Notes: generated by a model not told the origin, from the sequence alone. A stretch of 50,971 bases of DNA from Comamonadaceae bacterium (GCA_013297875.1 JAAFIW010000029.1:1-50971), one strand, 5' to 3'. Shown: positions 35,388-44,667, numbered from the stretch's first letter. Made by a program: numbers and translations.

Positions 35388-36529
35388 GTCATTTAATGCG
35401 CAGGAGGTTGGTACTGAATGCCGCGGCAACGGCTATCGTGGGGACAGCCTTCACGCGCCATTCAGTGGCTGCGGCCAGGCTGGTGGTTGGCCAGTCATTG
35501 CCGTTGACTGGCCCTCTGGCCAGCTACGGTCTGGCCAAACTGTCGGGTTCGAGCGCCTACTTTGCGCAAGCCAATCGGGACACTTCAAACCGCCGTATCG
35601 AGATCTTGGCGCTCGATGACAAATACGATTCGGCGCTGACCATCGAGAACACGTATGCGCTGGTCGACAAACATCGTGCCAGCGCGCTACTGGGCTACTT
35701 TGGCGTTCCGACGATCAATGCGGCGTTGCCTTTGTTTGACCAATTGAAGATACCCGTTGTCGGCTTGACATCGGGTAGCCGTGAAATTCGCCAGCAAGTC
35801 AGACCCTTTGTTTTTCCAGTCAGGGCCAGCTACCAAGTAGAAATTGAAAAAATAGTTTCGCATATCAAGACTGTTGGCTTTGAACGCGTCACGGTCATTG
35901 CCCAAAGAAACGCGTACGGCAACGAAGTTAAAAATACGTTCCTGGATCTGGCTAGCGCATCAGGCATCAAGGAAGTTTCATTACTGCAATTGGCCGAGGA
36001 TTTGTCGAATCTGGTGTCGGTGGCAACTGGTATTTCAGCCAATACCCAGGCCATTGTTCTGGCCACTTTGTCCGTTGCGGCAGCTAGATTGGTCAAGGCA
36101 ATGCAAACCCAAAAGATTTCGAAACAGATTTATGGCTTTAGTGCGCTTGACGCGACCTATTTGTATCAGGCGCTAGGCACCAATGCGACGGGTATCGTGC
36201 AGTCACAGGTCGTCCCATCGCCCAACGACAACACCAAACCTGTCAGCCGCTTGTATGTTGAAACCCTGAAAAAATATGCCCCTAACGAAGTGCCCAGCTA
36301 TTTCGGCCTGGAGGGCTTCATTGAAGCCAAGGTGCTGAATGAGGGCATCAAGCGTGCTGGCGCTGCCATGACCGGTATCAATGGACGTCTGGCATTGAAA
36401 ACCAGTCTCGAACAACTGGGCAGTGTCGATCTGGGTGGTTTCATGTCCGAGTACTCGCCGATTGAACACAAGGGGTCAACTTATGTAGATCTCACCATCT
36501 TGAGTCGCAGTGGACGTACTACCCACTAA
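35384..36529 (+). CDS. Branched-chain-amino-acid-type solute-binding protein (orphan)
   Basis: The 381-aa protein has an exported leader (MRRRLVLNAAATAIVGTAFT) and the type I periplasmic-binding fold of the LivJ/AmiC class: LVVGQSLPLTGPLASYGLAK, RRIEILALDDKYDSALTIEN, SALLGYFGVPTINAALPLF and FERVTVIAQRNAYGNEVKNT. No LivHMGF permease or ATPase genes lie nearby, so it may serve a distant ABC system or act as a sensor. The GTG at 35384 overlaps the propeller stop (GTGA); ATG 35396 is the alternative. Its ligand is unknown and need not be an amino acid. Confidence 0.85.
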   Translation: MSHLMRRRLVLNAAATAIVGTAFTRHSVAAARLVVGQSLPLTGPLASYGLAKLSGSSAYFAQANRDTSNRRIEILALDDKYDSALTIENTYALVDKHRASALLGYFGVPTINAALPLFDQLKIPVVGLTSGSREIRQQVRPFVFPVRASYQVEIEKIVSHIKTVGFERVTVIAQRNAYGNEVKNTFLDLASASGIKEVSLLQLAEDLSNLVSVATGISANTQAIVLATLSVAAARLVKAMQTQKISKQIYGFSALDATYLYQALGTNATGIVQSQVVPSPNDNTKPVSRLYVETLKKYAPNEVPSYFGLEGFIEAKVLNEGIKRAGAAMTGINGRLALKTSLEQLGSVDLGGFMSEYSPIEHKGSTYVDLTILSRSGRTTH

Positions 36530-36552
36530 CCACCAACCCGAACAAACCGCTC

Positions 36553-37992
36553 ATGACTGAATCTGCTGTGATGGCTTCGCCTCAAACTCTGGCTGTAGAA
36601 GCTGTCGATGCCTTTGATCGGTACCCTGCCATAGGCGTTGCCGTGCGTGCGTCGCTCTTGCGCGCGCTGGCTCAAAGCCTGCGCAATAACATTCAAAGCC
36701 TGGTCGAACTGGCCGACAAAGAAACTCATTTGGGCCCCACCAGGCTGACCGGTGAGGTTCACCGCACCTGCTTTCAACTCGACGCGTTTGCTGACTACAT
36801 CCTGGCTGGCAAACATCTGCGTGGATTGCAGGAATTCGCCAACGAGGCGCCGCCGCCTACTGGTCGTCCTGCGCTTGAGCTGACCGCCGTACCCCTGGGA
36901 CCGGTGGCGGTATTTGCCGCCAGTAATTTTCCGTTCGCCTTCTCCGTGCTTGGAGGTGACACCGCGTCAGCTGTGGCGGCAGGTTGCCCGGTCATCGTCA
37001 AGGCGCACCCTGCGCACCTGGCACTGTCCCGCGAAGTCGCACGCCTGGCGCAGCAGGTGCTGGCCAAGCTGTCGCTACCCGCAGCATGGATCAGCCTGCT
37101 GGACAGCCCTGGCACAGAAGCAGGTGCACAGCTGGTGATGCAGCCTGGCATTGCGGCTGTGGGTTTTACGGGCTCGCTGCGTGCTGGCAAAGCCCTGGCC
37201 GGATTGATTGCGAGCCGACAGCGGCCCATTCCGTTTTTCGGTGAATTGGGCTCGATCAATCCGGTTCTGGTCATGCCGGCATTTCTGTCGCAACAAGCTC
37301 CAACATCGGCAAATGCCCTGGCAGATGCCATGGTGCAGGGGGCCGGGCAGTTTTGCACCTCGCCGGGCCTGTTCATCGTTGACGACTCGCCCCGGGGCGA
37401 TGCGTTCATTGAAGCCTTGGCCAACCGGCTGGACGGCCATATCACGCACCCCATGCTGACGCTGGGCATGCAGGAAGCGTTTGACAAGCAGCTTGCAAAA
37501 TTGGCGGGGTGGTCGGACGTTCGCATGAAAACTGCACGGCCGCCTCTTCCAGGGCCAATGGCAACCACGCCCACGCTTAAGCCTACACCCACACTGATTG
37601 AAGTCTCTTTGGCGGTTTTTGTGGCCAACAGAGAGCTGCAAGAAGAGGTTTTCGGACCCTATGCGGTGGTGGTTCGCGTTCCTTCAAGTGTGGCTGGCTA
37701 CCTTGCTGCCTTGGCGCCAGTTGAAGGCAGCCTGACCCTCACGTTTTGGGCTGTGCCGGAGGACGCGTCCATCGTCCATGGGCTCTTGCCGGCGGCCATG
37801 CACCGGGCGGGGCGGGTTGTGTTTGGCGGCGTCCCCACTGGCGTGGCGGTAACGGAAGCCCAGCATCACGGTGGCCCGTGGCCAGCATCAACGAGGCCTG
37901 ATACGACATCGGTCGGCATGCGCGCCATTGAGCGTTTTCTGAGGCCGGTTGCACTTCAAAGCAAGCCCCACTGGTTGATGCCACAGCGCTGA
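36553..37992 (+). CDS. 2-oxoglutarate semialdehyde (2,5-dioxovalerate) dehydrogenase family protein
   Basis: This 479-aa aldehyde dehydrogenase belongs to the group that oxidises 2-oxoglutarate semialdehyde to 2-oxoglutarate, the last step of non-phosphorylating pentose and hexarate catabolism. The catalytic cysteine is C268 in GAGQFCTSPGLF, the glutamate lies in PFFGELGSINPVLV, and VFGPYAVVVRV and the end PTGVAVTEAQHHGGPWPAST with RPDTTSVGMRAIERFLRP are family-specific. No sugar-acid dehydratase is found in the window, so the pathway is incomplete here. The gene follows the binding-protein gene by 23 bp and ends the plus-strand catabolic block. Confidence 0.9.
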   Translation: MTESAVMASPQTLAVEAVDAFDRYPAIGVAVRASLLRALAQSLRNNIQSLVELADKETHLGPTRLTGEVHRTCFQLDAFADYILAGKHLRGLQEFANEAPPPTGRPALELTAVPLGPVAVFAASNFPFAFSVLGGDTASAVAAGCPVIVKAHPAHLALSREVARLAQQVLAKLSLPAAWISLLDSPGTEAGAQLVMQPGIAAVGFTGSLRAGKALAGLIASRQRPIPFFGELGSINPVLVMPAFLSQQAPTSANALADAMVQGAGQFCTSPGLFIVDDSPRGDAFIEALANRLDGHITHPMLTLGMQEAFDKQLAKLAGWSDVRMKTARPPLPGPMATTPTLKPTPTLIEVSLAVFVANRELQEEVFGPYAVVVRVPSSVAGYLAALAPVEGSLTLTFWAVPEDASIVHGLLPAAMHRAGRVVFGGVPTGVAVTEAQHHGGPWPASTRPDTTSVGMRAIERFLRPVALQSKPHWLMPQR

Positions 37993-38016
37993 GCTACATC
38001 GCTGGATTGTTGGGGA

Positions 38017-38886
38017 TCAGGGCTTGGACAAATGGTCGGCCAAGGCATCGAACACCAGGCGGATGCGGCGGGCCGTGCGCAGCTCCCGGTGGGTGACCAG
38101 CCAGATGGGAAAGCGCACTGGCGGCACATCGTCCAGCACGCGAACCAGGCCGGGTAGTTGCTGTGCGATTTCATCCATCACCGGCGCAATTCCCAAGCCC
38201 TGTTGCATCAGAGCCCAGCTGGTCAGCGTGTTCTCGGTGTGGCACACAAATTGTTCGGCGCGCACCATGAGCCCGTGCGCGTGCAGGTATTGCAGGTACT
38301 GGCCGCGTCTATCCAGCCCCACCCAGTCGCAGCGGGTGGCGTCTTCGGCGCTTGTGGGGTGGCCGTGTTTGGCAACCCACGAGCGGGACGCATAAAAACC
38401 CGCCGAGGCCTGGCGAATCATTTTTCCGATCAAGTCTGGCTGGTCCGGGCGCACATGCCGCACGGCAATGTCGGCTTCCCTGCGCTGCAAATCGCTCAGC
38501 GCGTCAGACGCCACCACCTCCACCACCACCCCGGGTGCTTGTTCGCGCAGGGCCGCAATCACGGGCGGCAACACGTAGGCGGCCATCGGGTGGCTGGCGG
38601 AAACCGTGACCAGGCCATCAGTGGCCTGCGAGTGGCCAGTGGCCGCCAGCTGCAGATCCAGCGCGGCAGTGCCCATTGCGCGTGCATGTTCGAGCAGCGC
38701 CAGGCCGGTGGCGGTGGGTACCATGCTGCCGGCCACCCGCTCAAACAAGGCCACGCCCAGCTGGGCCTCGATGGCGGCCACCTGGCGGCTGAGCGTGGGT
38801 TGGCTCAGGCCCAGCTTGCGTGCCGCAGCTGACAGTGAGCCCGCTTCAGCGGTTTCCAGAAATGCCTTGAGCTGGTTCCAGTCCAT
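38017..38886 (-). CDS. LysR-family transcriptional regulator
   Basis: The 289-aa protein from ATG 38886 (MDWNQLKAFLETAEAGSLSA) has the classical LysR helix-turn-helix (RKLGLSQPTLSRQVAAIEAQ) and effector domain (DGLVTVSASHPMAAYVLPPV, DLQRREADIAVRHVRPDQPD). It converges with the aldehyde dehydrogenase gene (24 bp between) and is divergent from a methyltransferase gene. A GCAAATA/TATTGC near-palindrome at 38908-38924 lies in the divergent gap and could be its site. Which of the flanking units it controls is not determined by sequence. Confidence 0.92.
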   Translation of the reverse strand: MDWNQLKAFLETAEAGSLSAAARKLGLSQPTLSRQVAAIEAQLGVALFERVAGSMVPTATGLALLEHARAMGTAALDLQLAATGHSQATDGLVTVSASHPMAAYVLPPVIAALREQAPGVVVEVVASDALSDLQRREADIAVRHVRPDQPDLIGKMIRQASAGFYASRSWVAKHGHPTSAEDATRCDWVGLDRRGQYLQYLHAHGLMVRAEQFVCHTENTLTSWALMQQGLGIAPVMDEIAQQLPGLVRVLDDVPPVRFPIWLVTHRELRTARRIRLVFDALADHLSKP

Positions 38887-38979
38887 ACAAATTTGAATAG
38901 TAAGTCTGCAAATATCGGTATTGCTCAATTATTTTGCATGAATACCATGGGGCACGTCATTCAACTTGCAACTTGCTTC

Positions 38980-39669
38980 ATGTCCAGTCTCACTTCACAG
39001 CTTGCCGCCCCCGATCTTTCACAAGTCCGCTTTTGGGATCGCATGGCCCGAAAGTACGCCGCCGACCCGATTGATGACCTGGCCGGCTACGAGCACACGC
39101 TGGCCCAGGTGGGGGTGCGGCTGCGGCACCATCAGTCGGTGCTGGAAATCGGTTGCGGCACCGGCACGACGGCGTTGCGCCTGGCCCGGTCTGTGCGCAG
39201 CTATATGGCCTGCGATATCTCGCCCGAAATGATCACCATCGCCAAAGAAAAGCTGGCGCGCGAGCCAGTGGAGTCGCTGCACTTTGTGGTGGCTGACGCG
39301 CAAATGCCGCCGCCCTCTTGGGACACCGGTTTGAACGCTGTGCAGCGCTTTGACGTGGCGCTGGCCTTCAATGTGCTGCACCTGGTACCCAGTCTGAATG
39401 CCACCTTGCAGGCCATTCGGCGCTTGCTGCCAGCCGGCGCTGTGTTCATGTCCAAAACGGCCTGTATACGGGAAATGAATCCACTGGTGCCCTGGGTTGC
39501 GCTACCGGTGATGCGGGCCATCGGCAAGGCACCCGATGTGCTGGTGTTTGATGCGTTGGAGCTGCAAAACGCCCTGGAGCGCAATGGTTTTCGCGTCGAG
39601 GTGGTGCAACGGCACGGCACCCAGGGCAAAGACATTCGCGTGTTTATGGTGGCGCGGGCGGTGGATTGA
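38980..39669 (+). CDS. Class I SAM-dependent methyltransferase (UbiE-like fold)
   Basis: The 229-aa protein from ATG 38980 (MSSLTSQLAAPDLSQVRFWD) has motif I VLEIGCGTGTTALRLA, the acidic motif YMACDISPEMITIAKEKL, motif FDVALAFNVLHLVPSL and motif III LLPAGAVFMSKTAC. The layout matches small-molecule methyltransferases near UbiE/BioC, but the substrate is unknown. Upstream in-frame ATGs (about 38938 and 38950) exist; 38980 best fits family length. It is divergent from the LysR gene, which may regulate it. Confidence 0.85.
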   Translation: MSSLTSQLAAPDLSQVRFWDRMARKYAADPIDDLAGYEHTLAQVGVRLRHHQSVLEIGCGTGTTALRLARSVRSYMACDISPEMITIAKEKLAREPVESLHFVVADAQMPPPSWDTGLNAVQRFDVALAFNVLHLVPSLNATLQAIRRLLPAGAVFMSKTACIREMNPLVPWVALPVMRAIGKAPDVLVFDALELQNALERNGFRVEVVQRHGTQGKDIRVFMVARAVD

Positions 39670-39675
39670 TGGGTC

Positions 39676-39739
39676 TTTTCAAGCTAAAAGTGCTTCACGT
39701 GCAATAACCAAGAGCTCAAGCAGCTATCAAATCAGTAGC
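39676..39739 (+). repeat. Dispersed 65-bp repeat, copy 10
   Basis: The left half is diverged (TTTTCAAGCTAAAAGTGC) but the right half is clear: GAGCTCAAGCAGCTATCAAA with tail AGTAGC. It fills the gap between the convergent methyltransferase and galU genes and supplies the last codons and stop of galU. Confidence 0.85.
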
Positions 39740-40616
39740 GAAGTGTTTGCAGGTATTCCTTGAACCCGGCCCCCACCTCCGGGTGGCGCAGCGCCAGCTC
39801 CACCGTGGCTTGCAGAAAACCTTCCTTGCTGCCGCAGTCGTAGCGCTTGCCCTGGTATTGGTAGGCGTGTACGCCCTCGGTGCCGATCAACTGGGCAATG
39901 CCATCGGTCAACTGGATTTCGCCGCCAGCGCCGCGCGCCTGATGCTTGATGGCCTCAAACACGGCAGGCGTCAAGATGTAACGCCCCGCGACGGCCATGC
40001 GGGACGGAGCTACCTCGGCACGGGGTTTTTCCACCATCTGATTGACTTTGATCACCCGCTCGGACACCGTTTCACCGGCTACGATGCCATAGCGCCGCAC
40101 ATGGGGCAGCGGCACCTCTTGCACAGCGATCACCGAGGTTTGGACACTGGCAAAAACGTCAACCATCTGTGACAAAACATGCTTGCCCTGGGCGTCGCCG
40201 GTCATCAAATCGTCGGCCAGCAACACCGCAAACGGCTCGTTGCCCACCAGCGGTGCCGCGCACAAGACCGCGTGGCCCAAACCCAGCGAGCGCGGTTGGC
40301 GTACATAAGAGCAGTCCATGTCGTCAGGGTGCATGGAGTGAACCAGCGCCAACAATTCTTGCTTGCCGGCCGCCTCCAGCTCACTTTCCAGTTCGTAAGC
40401 GGTATCAAAATGGTCTTCAATGGCACGTTTATTGCGCCCCGTCACAAATATCATGTGCCGAATACCGGCGGCGTAGGCTTCTTCCACGGCATACTGAATT
40501 AATGGCTTGTCCACAATGGGCAGCATTTCCTTGGGTTGAGCCTTGGTTGCTGGCAGGAAGCGGGTACCCAGGCCTGCCACGGGGAAAACCGCTTTTTTGA
40601 TAGTATTTGGATACAT
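39732..40616 (-). CDS. galU: UTP-glucose-1-phosphate uridylyltransferase
   Basis: GalU makes UDP-glucose for polysaccharide, lipopolysaccharide and trehalose synthesis. The 294-aa protein has the nucleotide-binding N-terminus [20 protein letters not shown] with [20 protein letters not shown], the catalytic-site segments [11 protein letters not shown] and LADDLM, and [20 protein letters not shown]. The end ([10 protein letters not shown]) falls in a repeat copy, so the last few residues may have been changed by it. ATG 40616 is used. A 12-bp palindrome lies 16 bp upstream of the start codon. Very confident assignment. Confidence 0.96.
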   Translation of the reverse strand: MYPNTIKKAVFPVAGLGTRFLPATKAQPKEMLPIVDKPLIQYAVEEAYAAGIRHMIFVTGRNKRAIEDHFDTAYELESELEAAGKQELLALVHSMHPDDMDCSYVRQPRSLGLGHAVLCAAPLVGNEPFAVLLADDLMTGDAQGKHVLSQMVDVFASVQTSVIAVQEVPLPHVRRYGIVAGETVSERVIKVNQMVEKPRAEVAPSRMAVAGRYILTPAVFEAIKHQARGAGGEIQLTDGIAQLIGTEGVHAYQYQGKRYDCGSKEGFLQATVELALRHPEVGAGFKEYLQTLRY

Positions 40617-40631
40617 ATGTGTAATTGTTCA

Positions 40632-40643
40632 CCGTTGCAACGG
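40632..40643. promoter_or_regulatory. Perfect palindrome in the galU leader
   Basis: CCGTTGCAACGG is a perfect 12-bp palindrome about 16 bp upstream of the galU start codon; GTAA and TTAC lie symmetrically outside it (40621-40650). It could be a repressor site or an mRNA hairpin near the ribosome-binding region. No protein is assigned. Confidence 0.4.
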
Positions 40644-40753
40644 CAGTTACCTTTTAAAGTGTGATGTTAATGGCATTTTTATTGCGCCATTGCGACAGGT
40701 TATCCTCAGCCACGTGAGGCACAGTTGAAACAGAGACAAGCATAGGATCAAGG

Positions 40754-41728
40754 GTGGAAGTTCTACTGCTCGAAAAACTGGCACCGGAGGCAATGGCGTG
40801 GCTGGAGGCACGACATGAAGCGGTGTATTTCCCGCAGCTGCAGGATGATTTGCCGACTCTGCGCAAAGCCATCTACAAAACCGAGGCCTTGCTGCTGCCC
40901 CGCAAACTCGTGGTGACCAAAGATTTTCTGGAATTCGGGCCGCGCCTGAAAGCCATTGCACGGCTGCATGAAGGCAGCGACAACACCGATATCGATTCCT
41001 GCCGCGATCGCGGTGTGCGGGTGATTCAATGCGCCACGGCCAATGTGCGATCCAACGCCGAATACCTGCTGGGTGGCTTGCTGGCGCTGTTCAGGCGGGG
41101 CATTGTGTCGTCGTTACAAGGCGATCGACATGCCGAAATTCGCCAGGGCCGCGAGCTCAATGGCAGTGTGGTCGGTATTTTGGGTTTATCGCCCAGCGCC
41201 CATGCATTGGCAATTTTGTTGCACGCAGTGGGCGCGCGTTTGATCGGCTATGACCCAGCGGTACACCACAGTGCACCGCTCTTCAAGCGGCTGGAGGTCG
41301 AGCCGGTCAGCCTGGTGGATTTGATGAGCCAATCAGACGCCGTCTCCATGCAGATGGTGTATGCCTCTCGTTACGAGCGTTTTATCAACGCCAATGTGCT
41401 GGAGCATTGCAAGCCAGGGCAAATCTGGGTCAGCACCAGTCGCTCGCGCTTGTTTGACATCGAGGCTCTGGCACAAGCCTTGGCTGATGGCCGCATCGAG
41501 TCGTGCCTGCTCGATGGTGCCGAAGCCGGCTTTGCATCCAAAGAGTCTCCCTTGCATGGCGCGGGCAATCTTTTTTTAACCCCCCGCCTGGGCGCGCACA
41601 CCCGCGAGGCCCATTTGCGTGCCAGCTGGTATGTGGCGCACCGCATTCATGAAAGCCTGACCTTGCCGCGCAACAGCGGCTTGGACTCCAGCATCAGCGC
41701 ACCCATGGCGCTGGGCAGTGCGCCGTAA
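40754..41728 (+). CDS. D-2-hydroxyacid dehydrogenase-like protein with degenerate active site
   Basis: The 324-aa protein has the fold of SerA-type NAD-dependent D-2-hydroxyacid dehydrogenases: LKAIARLHEGSDNTDIDSCR, VIQCATANVRSNAEYLLGG, and TSRSRLFDIEALAQALADGR. However, the NAD-binding glycine loop reads GILGLSPSAHA instead of the normal GxGxxG, the Glu region DVxxxEP reads DGAEAGFASKE, and the catalytic His of TPH is Arg in FLTPRLGAHTREA. It may be a pseudoenzyme or bind another ligand. Start is a GTG at 40754 after AAGG. It lies between galU and alaS with no clear functional link. Confidence 0.8.
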   Translation: MEVLLLEKLAPEAMAWLEARHEAVYFPQLQDDLPTLRKAIYKTEALLLPRKLVVTKDFLEFGPRLKAIARLHEGSDNTDIDSCRDRGVRVIQCATANVRSNAEYLLGGLLALFRRGIVSSLQGDRHAEIRQGRELNGSVVGILGLSPSAHALAILLHAVGARLIGYDPAVHHSAPLFKRLEVEPVSLVDLMSQSDAVSMQMVYASRYERFINANVLEHCKPGQIWVSTSRSRLFDIEALAQALADGRIESCLLDGAEAGFASKESPLHGAGNLFLTPRLGAHTREAHLRASWYVAHRIHESLTLPRNSGLDSSISAPMALGSAP

Positions 41729-41799
41729 CCGGACTTGTTCTCACCTGGTGGCTAGCCAATTTTCGGCAATGGCGCAGTCGCTAAAATCACTCGGCTAAC

Positions 41800-41817
41800 G
41801 CCTTCGGTCACGAAGGC
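41800..41817 (+). promoter_or_regulatory. Stem-loop in the alaS leader
   Basis: A perfect 7-bp inverted repeat GCCTTCG-GTCA-CGAAGGC lies about 100 bp upstream of the alaS start. It is not followed by a T run. It could terminate or attenuate transcription from the preceding gene or shape the leader. Just upstream, CTAAAATC resembles a -10 box. Confidence 0.35.
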
Positions 41818-41918
41818 ATGACGGCCCATCCGCCGCACCCTGGCGTTTGCCACGCCCTTTGATTCGCCCGCTGGCTGCTGTCACCGGGTCAACTTCTTGT
41901 CCGACACGTTTTATAAAA

Positions 41919-44555
41919 ATGACCGCTCCGATTACACCCATTTCAGTCGCCGACATCCGCAAAACCTTTCTGGACTTTTTCGCCAGCAAGGGCCACACCG
42001 TGGTGGACAGCAGCCCCCTGGTGCCCGGCAACGACCCCACGCTGATGTTTACCAACTCGGGCATGGTGCAGTTCAAAGACGTGTTTTTGGGTGCCGACAA
42101 GCGCAGCTATGTGCGCGCCGCCAGCGTGCAGGCCTGTCTGCGCGCCGGTGGCAAGCACAACGACCTGGAAAACGTGGGCTACACCGCGCGCCACCACACG
42201 TTTTTTGAAATGCTGGGCAACTGGAGCTTTGGCGATTACTTCAAGCGCGACAGTTTGAAATGGGGCTGGGAACTGCTCACCCAGGTCTATAAATTGCCCG
42301 CCGACAAGCTGTGGGCCACGGTCTACATCGACGACGACGAGGCCTACGACATCTGGACGAAAGAAATCGGCCTGCCGCCCGAGCGCGTGGTGCGCATTGG
42401 CGACAACAAAGGTGCCAAATACCAGAGCGACAACTTCTGGATGATGGCTGACACCGGGCCATGCGGCCCGTGCAGCGAAATCTTCTACGACCACGGCCCA
42501 GCGATTGCTGGCGGCCCACCGGGCAGCCCCGAACAAGACGGCGACCGCTACATCGAAATCTGGAACCACGTGTTCATGCAGTTCGACATGCAGGCCGACG
42601 GCTCTTTGAACAAACTGCCCGCACCCTGCGTAGATACCGGGATGGGGCTCGAACGTCTCGCGGCCATCTTGCAGCACGTGCACAGCAACTACGAGATCGA
42701 TATCTTTGATGCGCTGATCAAGGCTGCGGCCCGGGAAACCGGTTGCACCGACTTGAACAACAAGAGCCTGCGCGTGATCGCCGATCACATCCGCGCCACC
42801 GCCTTCTTGGTGAGCGACGGCGTGATTCCGTCGAATGAAGGCCGCGGCTATGTGCAGCGCCGCATCGTGCGCCGCGCCATTCGCCATGGCTACAAGCTGG
42901 GGCAGAAAAAGCCGTTTTTCCACAAGCTGGTGGCCGATTTGGTGGCGTTAATGGGCGCTGCGTATCCGCGTCTGGCGGCCCAGAAAGACCGTATCACCGA
43001 GGTGCTGCGGGTGGAAGAAGAGCGGTTTTTTGAGACGCTGGAAAACGGGCTGGAGATCCTGGACGGGGCCTTGTCGGGCAGCACCAAAACGCTGCCGGGC
43101 GAGCTGGCTTTCAAGCTGCACGACACCTATGGCTTCCCGCTGGATTTGACGCAGGACGTGTGCCGTGAAACGGGCGTGGAAGTCGATGAAGCTGGCTTCA
43201 ACGCCGCCATGGAGCGTCAAAAATCCATGGCGCGCGCCGCAGGCAAATTCAAGATGGACAAGGCGCTGGAATACAGCGGCGCGGGTAATGAGTTTGTGGG
43301 CTATGAAAAACTGGAAGTCACTACGAAAATCGTAGCGCTCTATGTAGATGGGGTTAGCACACAAGCCCTGAACGCCGGAGACAACGGCGTGGTGGTGCTG
43401 GAGAGCACGCCGTTTTATGCGGAGAGTGGCGGACAAGAAGGCGACGAGGGTTTGCTGCACGGCCCAAATTGCGCGATCTTTGCCACGCTGGACACCCAAA
43501 AAATCAAAGCGGATGTCTTTGGCCACCACGGCTACATGCACACCGGCATGCTGCGCGTGGGCGATGCGGTCACGGCCAAAGTGAATGCTGAAGCCCGCCA
43601 ACGCACCGTGCGCAACCACAGCGCCACCCACCTCATGCACCAGGCCCTGCACGAGGTGCTGGGCGAGCACGTCACGCAAAAAGGCAGCCTGGTCAACGCC
43701 GATCGCACGCGCTTTGACTTTGCGCACAACGCGCCGGTCACCGATGCGCAAATCATTGACATCGAACAGCGTGTGAACGCCCAAATTCTGGCCAACGCGG
43801 CCACCAGTGCCCGCGTGATGCCGATTGACGCAGCCAAGGCCACCGGCGCGATGATGTTGTTTGGCGAAAAGTATGGCGACGAGGTGCGGGTGCTGGAAAT
43901 CGGCACCAGCCGCGAGCTGTGCGGCGGCACGCACGTGAGCCGCACCGGCGATATTGGCCTGTTCAAAATCATCAGCGAAGGCGGCGTGGCGGCGGGTGTG
44001 CGGCGCATTGAAGCCGTCACGGGCCAAGGCGCGCTGGCCTATGTGCAAACCATGGAAGCCACGCTGGCCCAGGCCGCGGGCGCACTCAGAGCCCAACCGG
44101 CCGAGCTCACGCACCGCATTCATCAAATGCAAGACGAGATGAAAGCGCTGGAAAAGGCACTGGCTACCGCGAAAGCCAAGCTGGCCGCATCCCAAGGCGC
44201 TGACCTGGTCACGCAAGCGGTTGATGTTGGCGGCATCAAAGTGCTGGCAGCGCGACTCGAAGGCGCAGACACCCAAGCCCTGCGCGAGACCATGCAGCAA
44301 CTCAAAGACAAGCTGAAAACCGCCGCCATCGTGCTGGCCACAGTAGATGGCGACAAGGTACAAATTGCCGCAGGCATCACCGCCGATTCAGTGGGCAAGC
44401 TCAAGGCCGGCGAGCTGGTGAACTTCGTGGCGCAGCAAGTCGGCGGCAAAGGCGGCGGCAAGCCCGACTTTGCGATGGCTGGCGGCACCAACCCTGCGAA
44501 CCTGGGTGCTGCCTTGCAGTCGGTACAAGGCTGGGTGGCGCAGCAGCTGGGGTGA
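41919..44555 (+). CDS. alaS: Alanyl-tRNA synthetase
   Basis: AlaRS charges tRNA-Ala and edits mischarged serine and glycine. The 878-aa protein has the class II catalytic domain ([57 protein letters not shown]), the editing domain with zinc motifs [19 protein letters not shown] and [20 protein letters not shown], and the C-terminal C-Ala domain ending [23 protein letters not shown] 41919 matches the standard start [13 protein letters not shown], although no Shine-Dalgarno is evident. An internal palindrome at 43320-43335 resembles the tail of the dispersed repeat but lies in conserved coding sequence. Confidence 0.97.
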   Translation: MTAPITPISVADIRKTFLDFFASKGHTVVDSSPLVPGNDPTLMFTNSGMVQFKDVFLGADKRSYVRAASVQACLRAGGKHNDLENVGYTARHHTFFEMLGNWSFGDYFKRDSLKWGWELLTQVYKLPADKLWATVYIDDDEAYDIWTKEIGLPPERVVRIGDNKGAKYQSDNFWMMADTGPCGPCSEIFYDHGPAIAGGPPGSPEQDGDRYIEIWNHVFMQFDMQADGSLNKLPAPCVDTGMGLERLAAILQHVHSNYEIDIFDALIKAAARETGCTDLNNKSLRVIADHIRATAFLVSDGVIPSNEGRGYVQRRIVRRAIRHGYKLGQKKPFFHKLVADLVALMGAAYPRLAAQKDRITEVLRVEEERFFETLENGLEILDGALSGSTKTLPGELAFKLHDTYGFPLDLTQDVCRETGVEVDEAGFNAAMERQKSMARAAGKFKMDKALEYSGAGNEFVGYEKLEVTTKIVALYVDGVSTQALNAGDNGVVVLESTPFYAESGGQEGDEGLLHGPNCAIFATLDTQKIKADVFGHHGYMHTGMLRVGDAVTAKVNAEARQRTVRNHSATHLMHQALHEVLGEHVTQKGSLVNADRTRFDFAHNAPVTDAQIIDIEQRVNAQILANAATSARVMPIDAAKATGAMMLFGEKYGDEVRVLEIGTSRELCGGTHVSRTGDIGLFKIISEGGVAAGVRRIEAVTGQGALAYVQTMEATLAQAAGALRAQPAELTHRIHQMQDEMKALEKALATAKAKLAASQGADLVTQAVDVGGIKVLAARLEGADTQALRETMQQLKDKLKTAAIVLATVDGDKVQIAAGITADSVGKLKAGELVNFVAQQVGGKGGGKPDFAMAGGTNPANLGAALQSVQGWVAQQLG

Positions 44556-44564
44556 TGACGCGCG

Positions 44565-44620
44565 GATAGCTCCTGAATTGATAGCTGCTTGAGCAGCATT
44601 TACATGGGCGGGTGACTCAA
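44565..44620 (-). repeat. Dispersed 65-bp repeat, copy 11
   Basis: On the minus strand it reads CCGCCCATGTAAATGCTGCT then CAAGCAGCTATCAATTCAGG. It lies 10 bp after the alaS stop, between the convergent alaS and SulP genes, and runs into a short tandem repeat. Confidence 0.88.
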
Positions 44621-44660
44621 ACAGTTCTCAAACAGTTCTCAAACAGTTCTCAAACTGTTG
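44615..44660. repeat. Short tandem repeat with terminal hairpin
   Basis: The 11-bp unit CTCAAACAGTT is repeated three times and followed by a variant CTCAAACTGTT. The last unit and variant form an inverted repeat AACAGTT-CTCA-AACTGTT. It fills the gap between copy 11 of the dispersed repeat and the SulP gene stop, where transcription from both sides converges. Confidence 0.75.
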
Positions 44661-44667
44661 TCGGGCC

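Noticed and set aside
42948-44363. A 471-codon minus-strand open frame opposite alaS
   Set aside because: It shows no recognisable domain, and alaS is unmistakable on the other strand.
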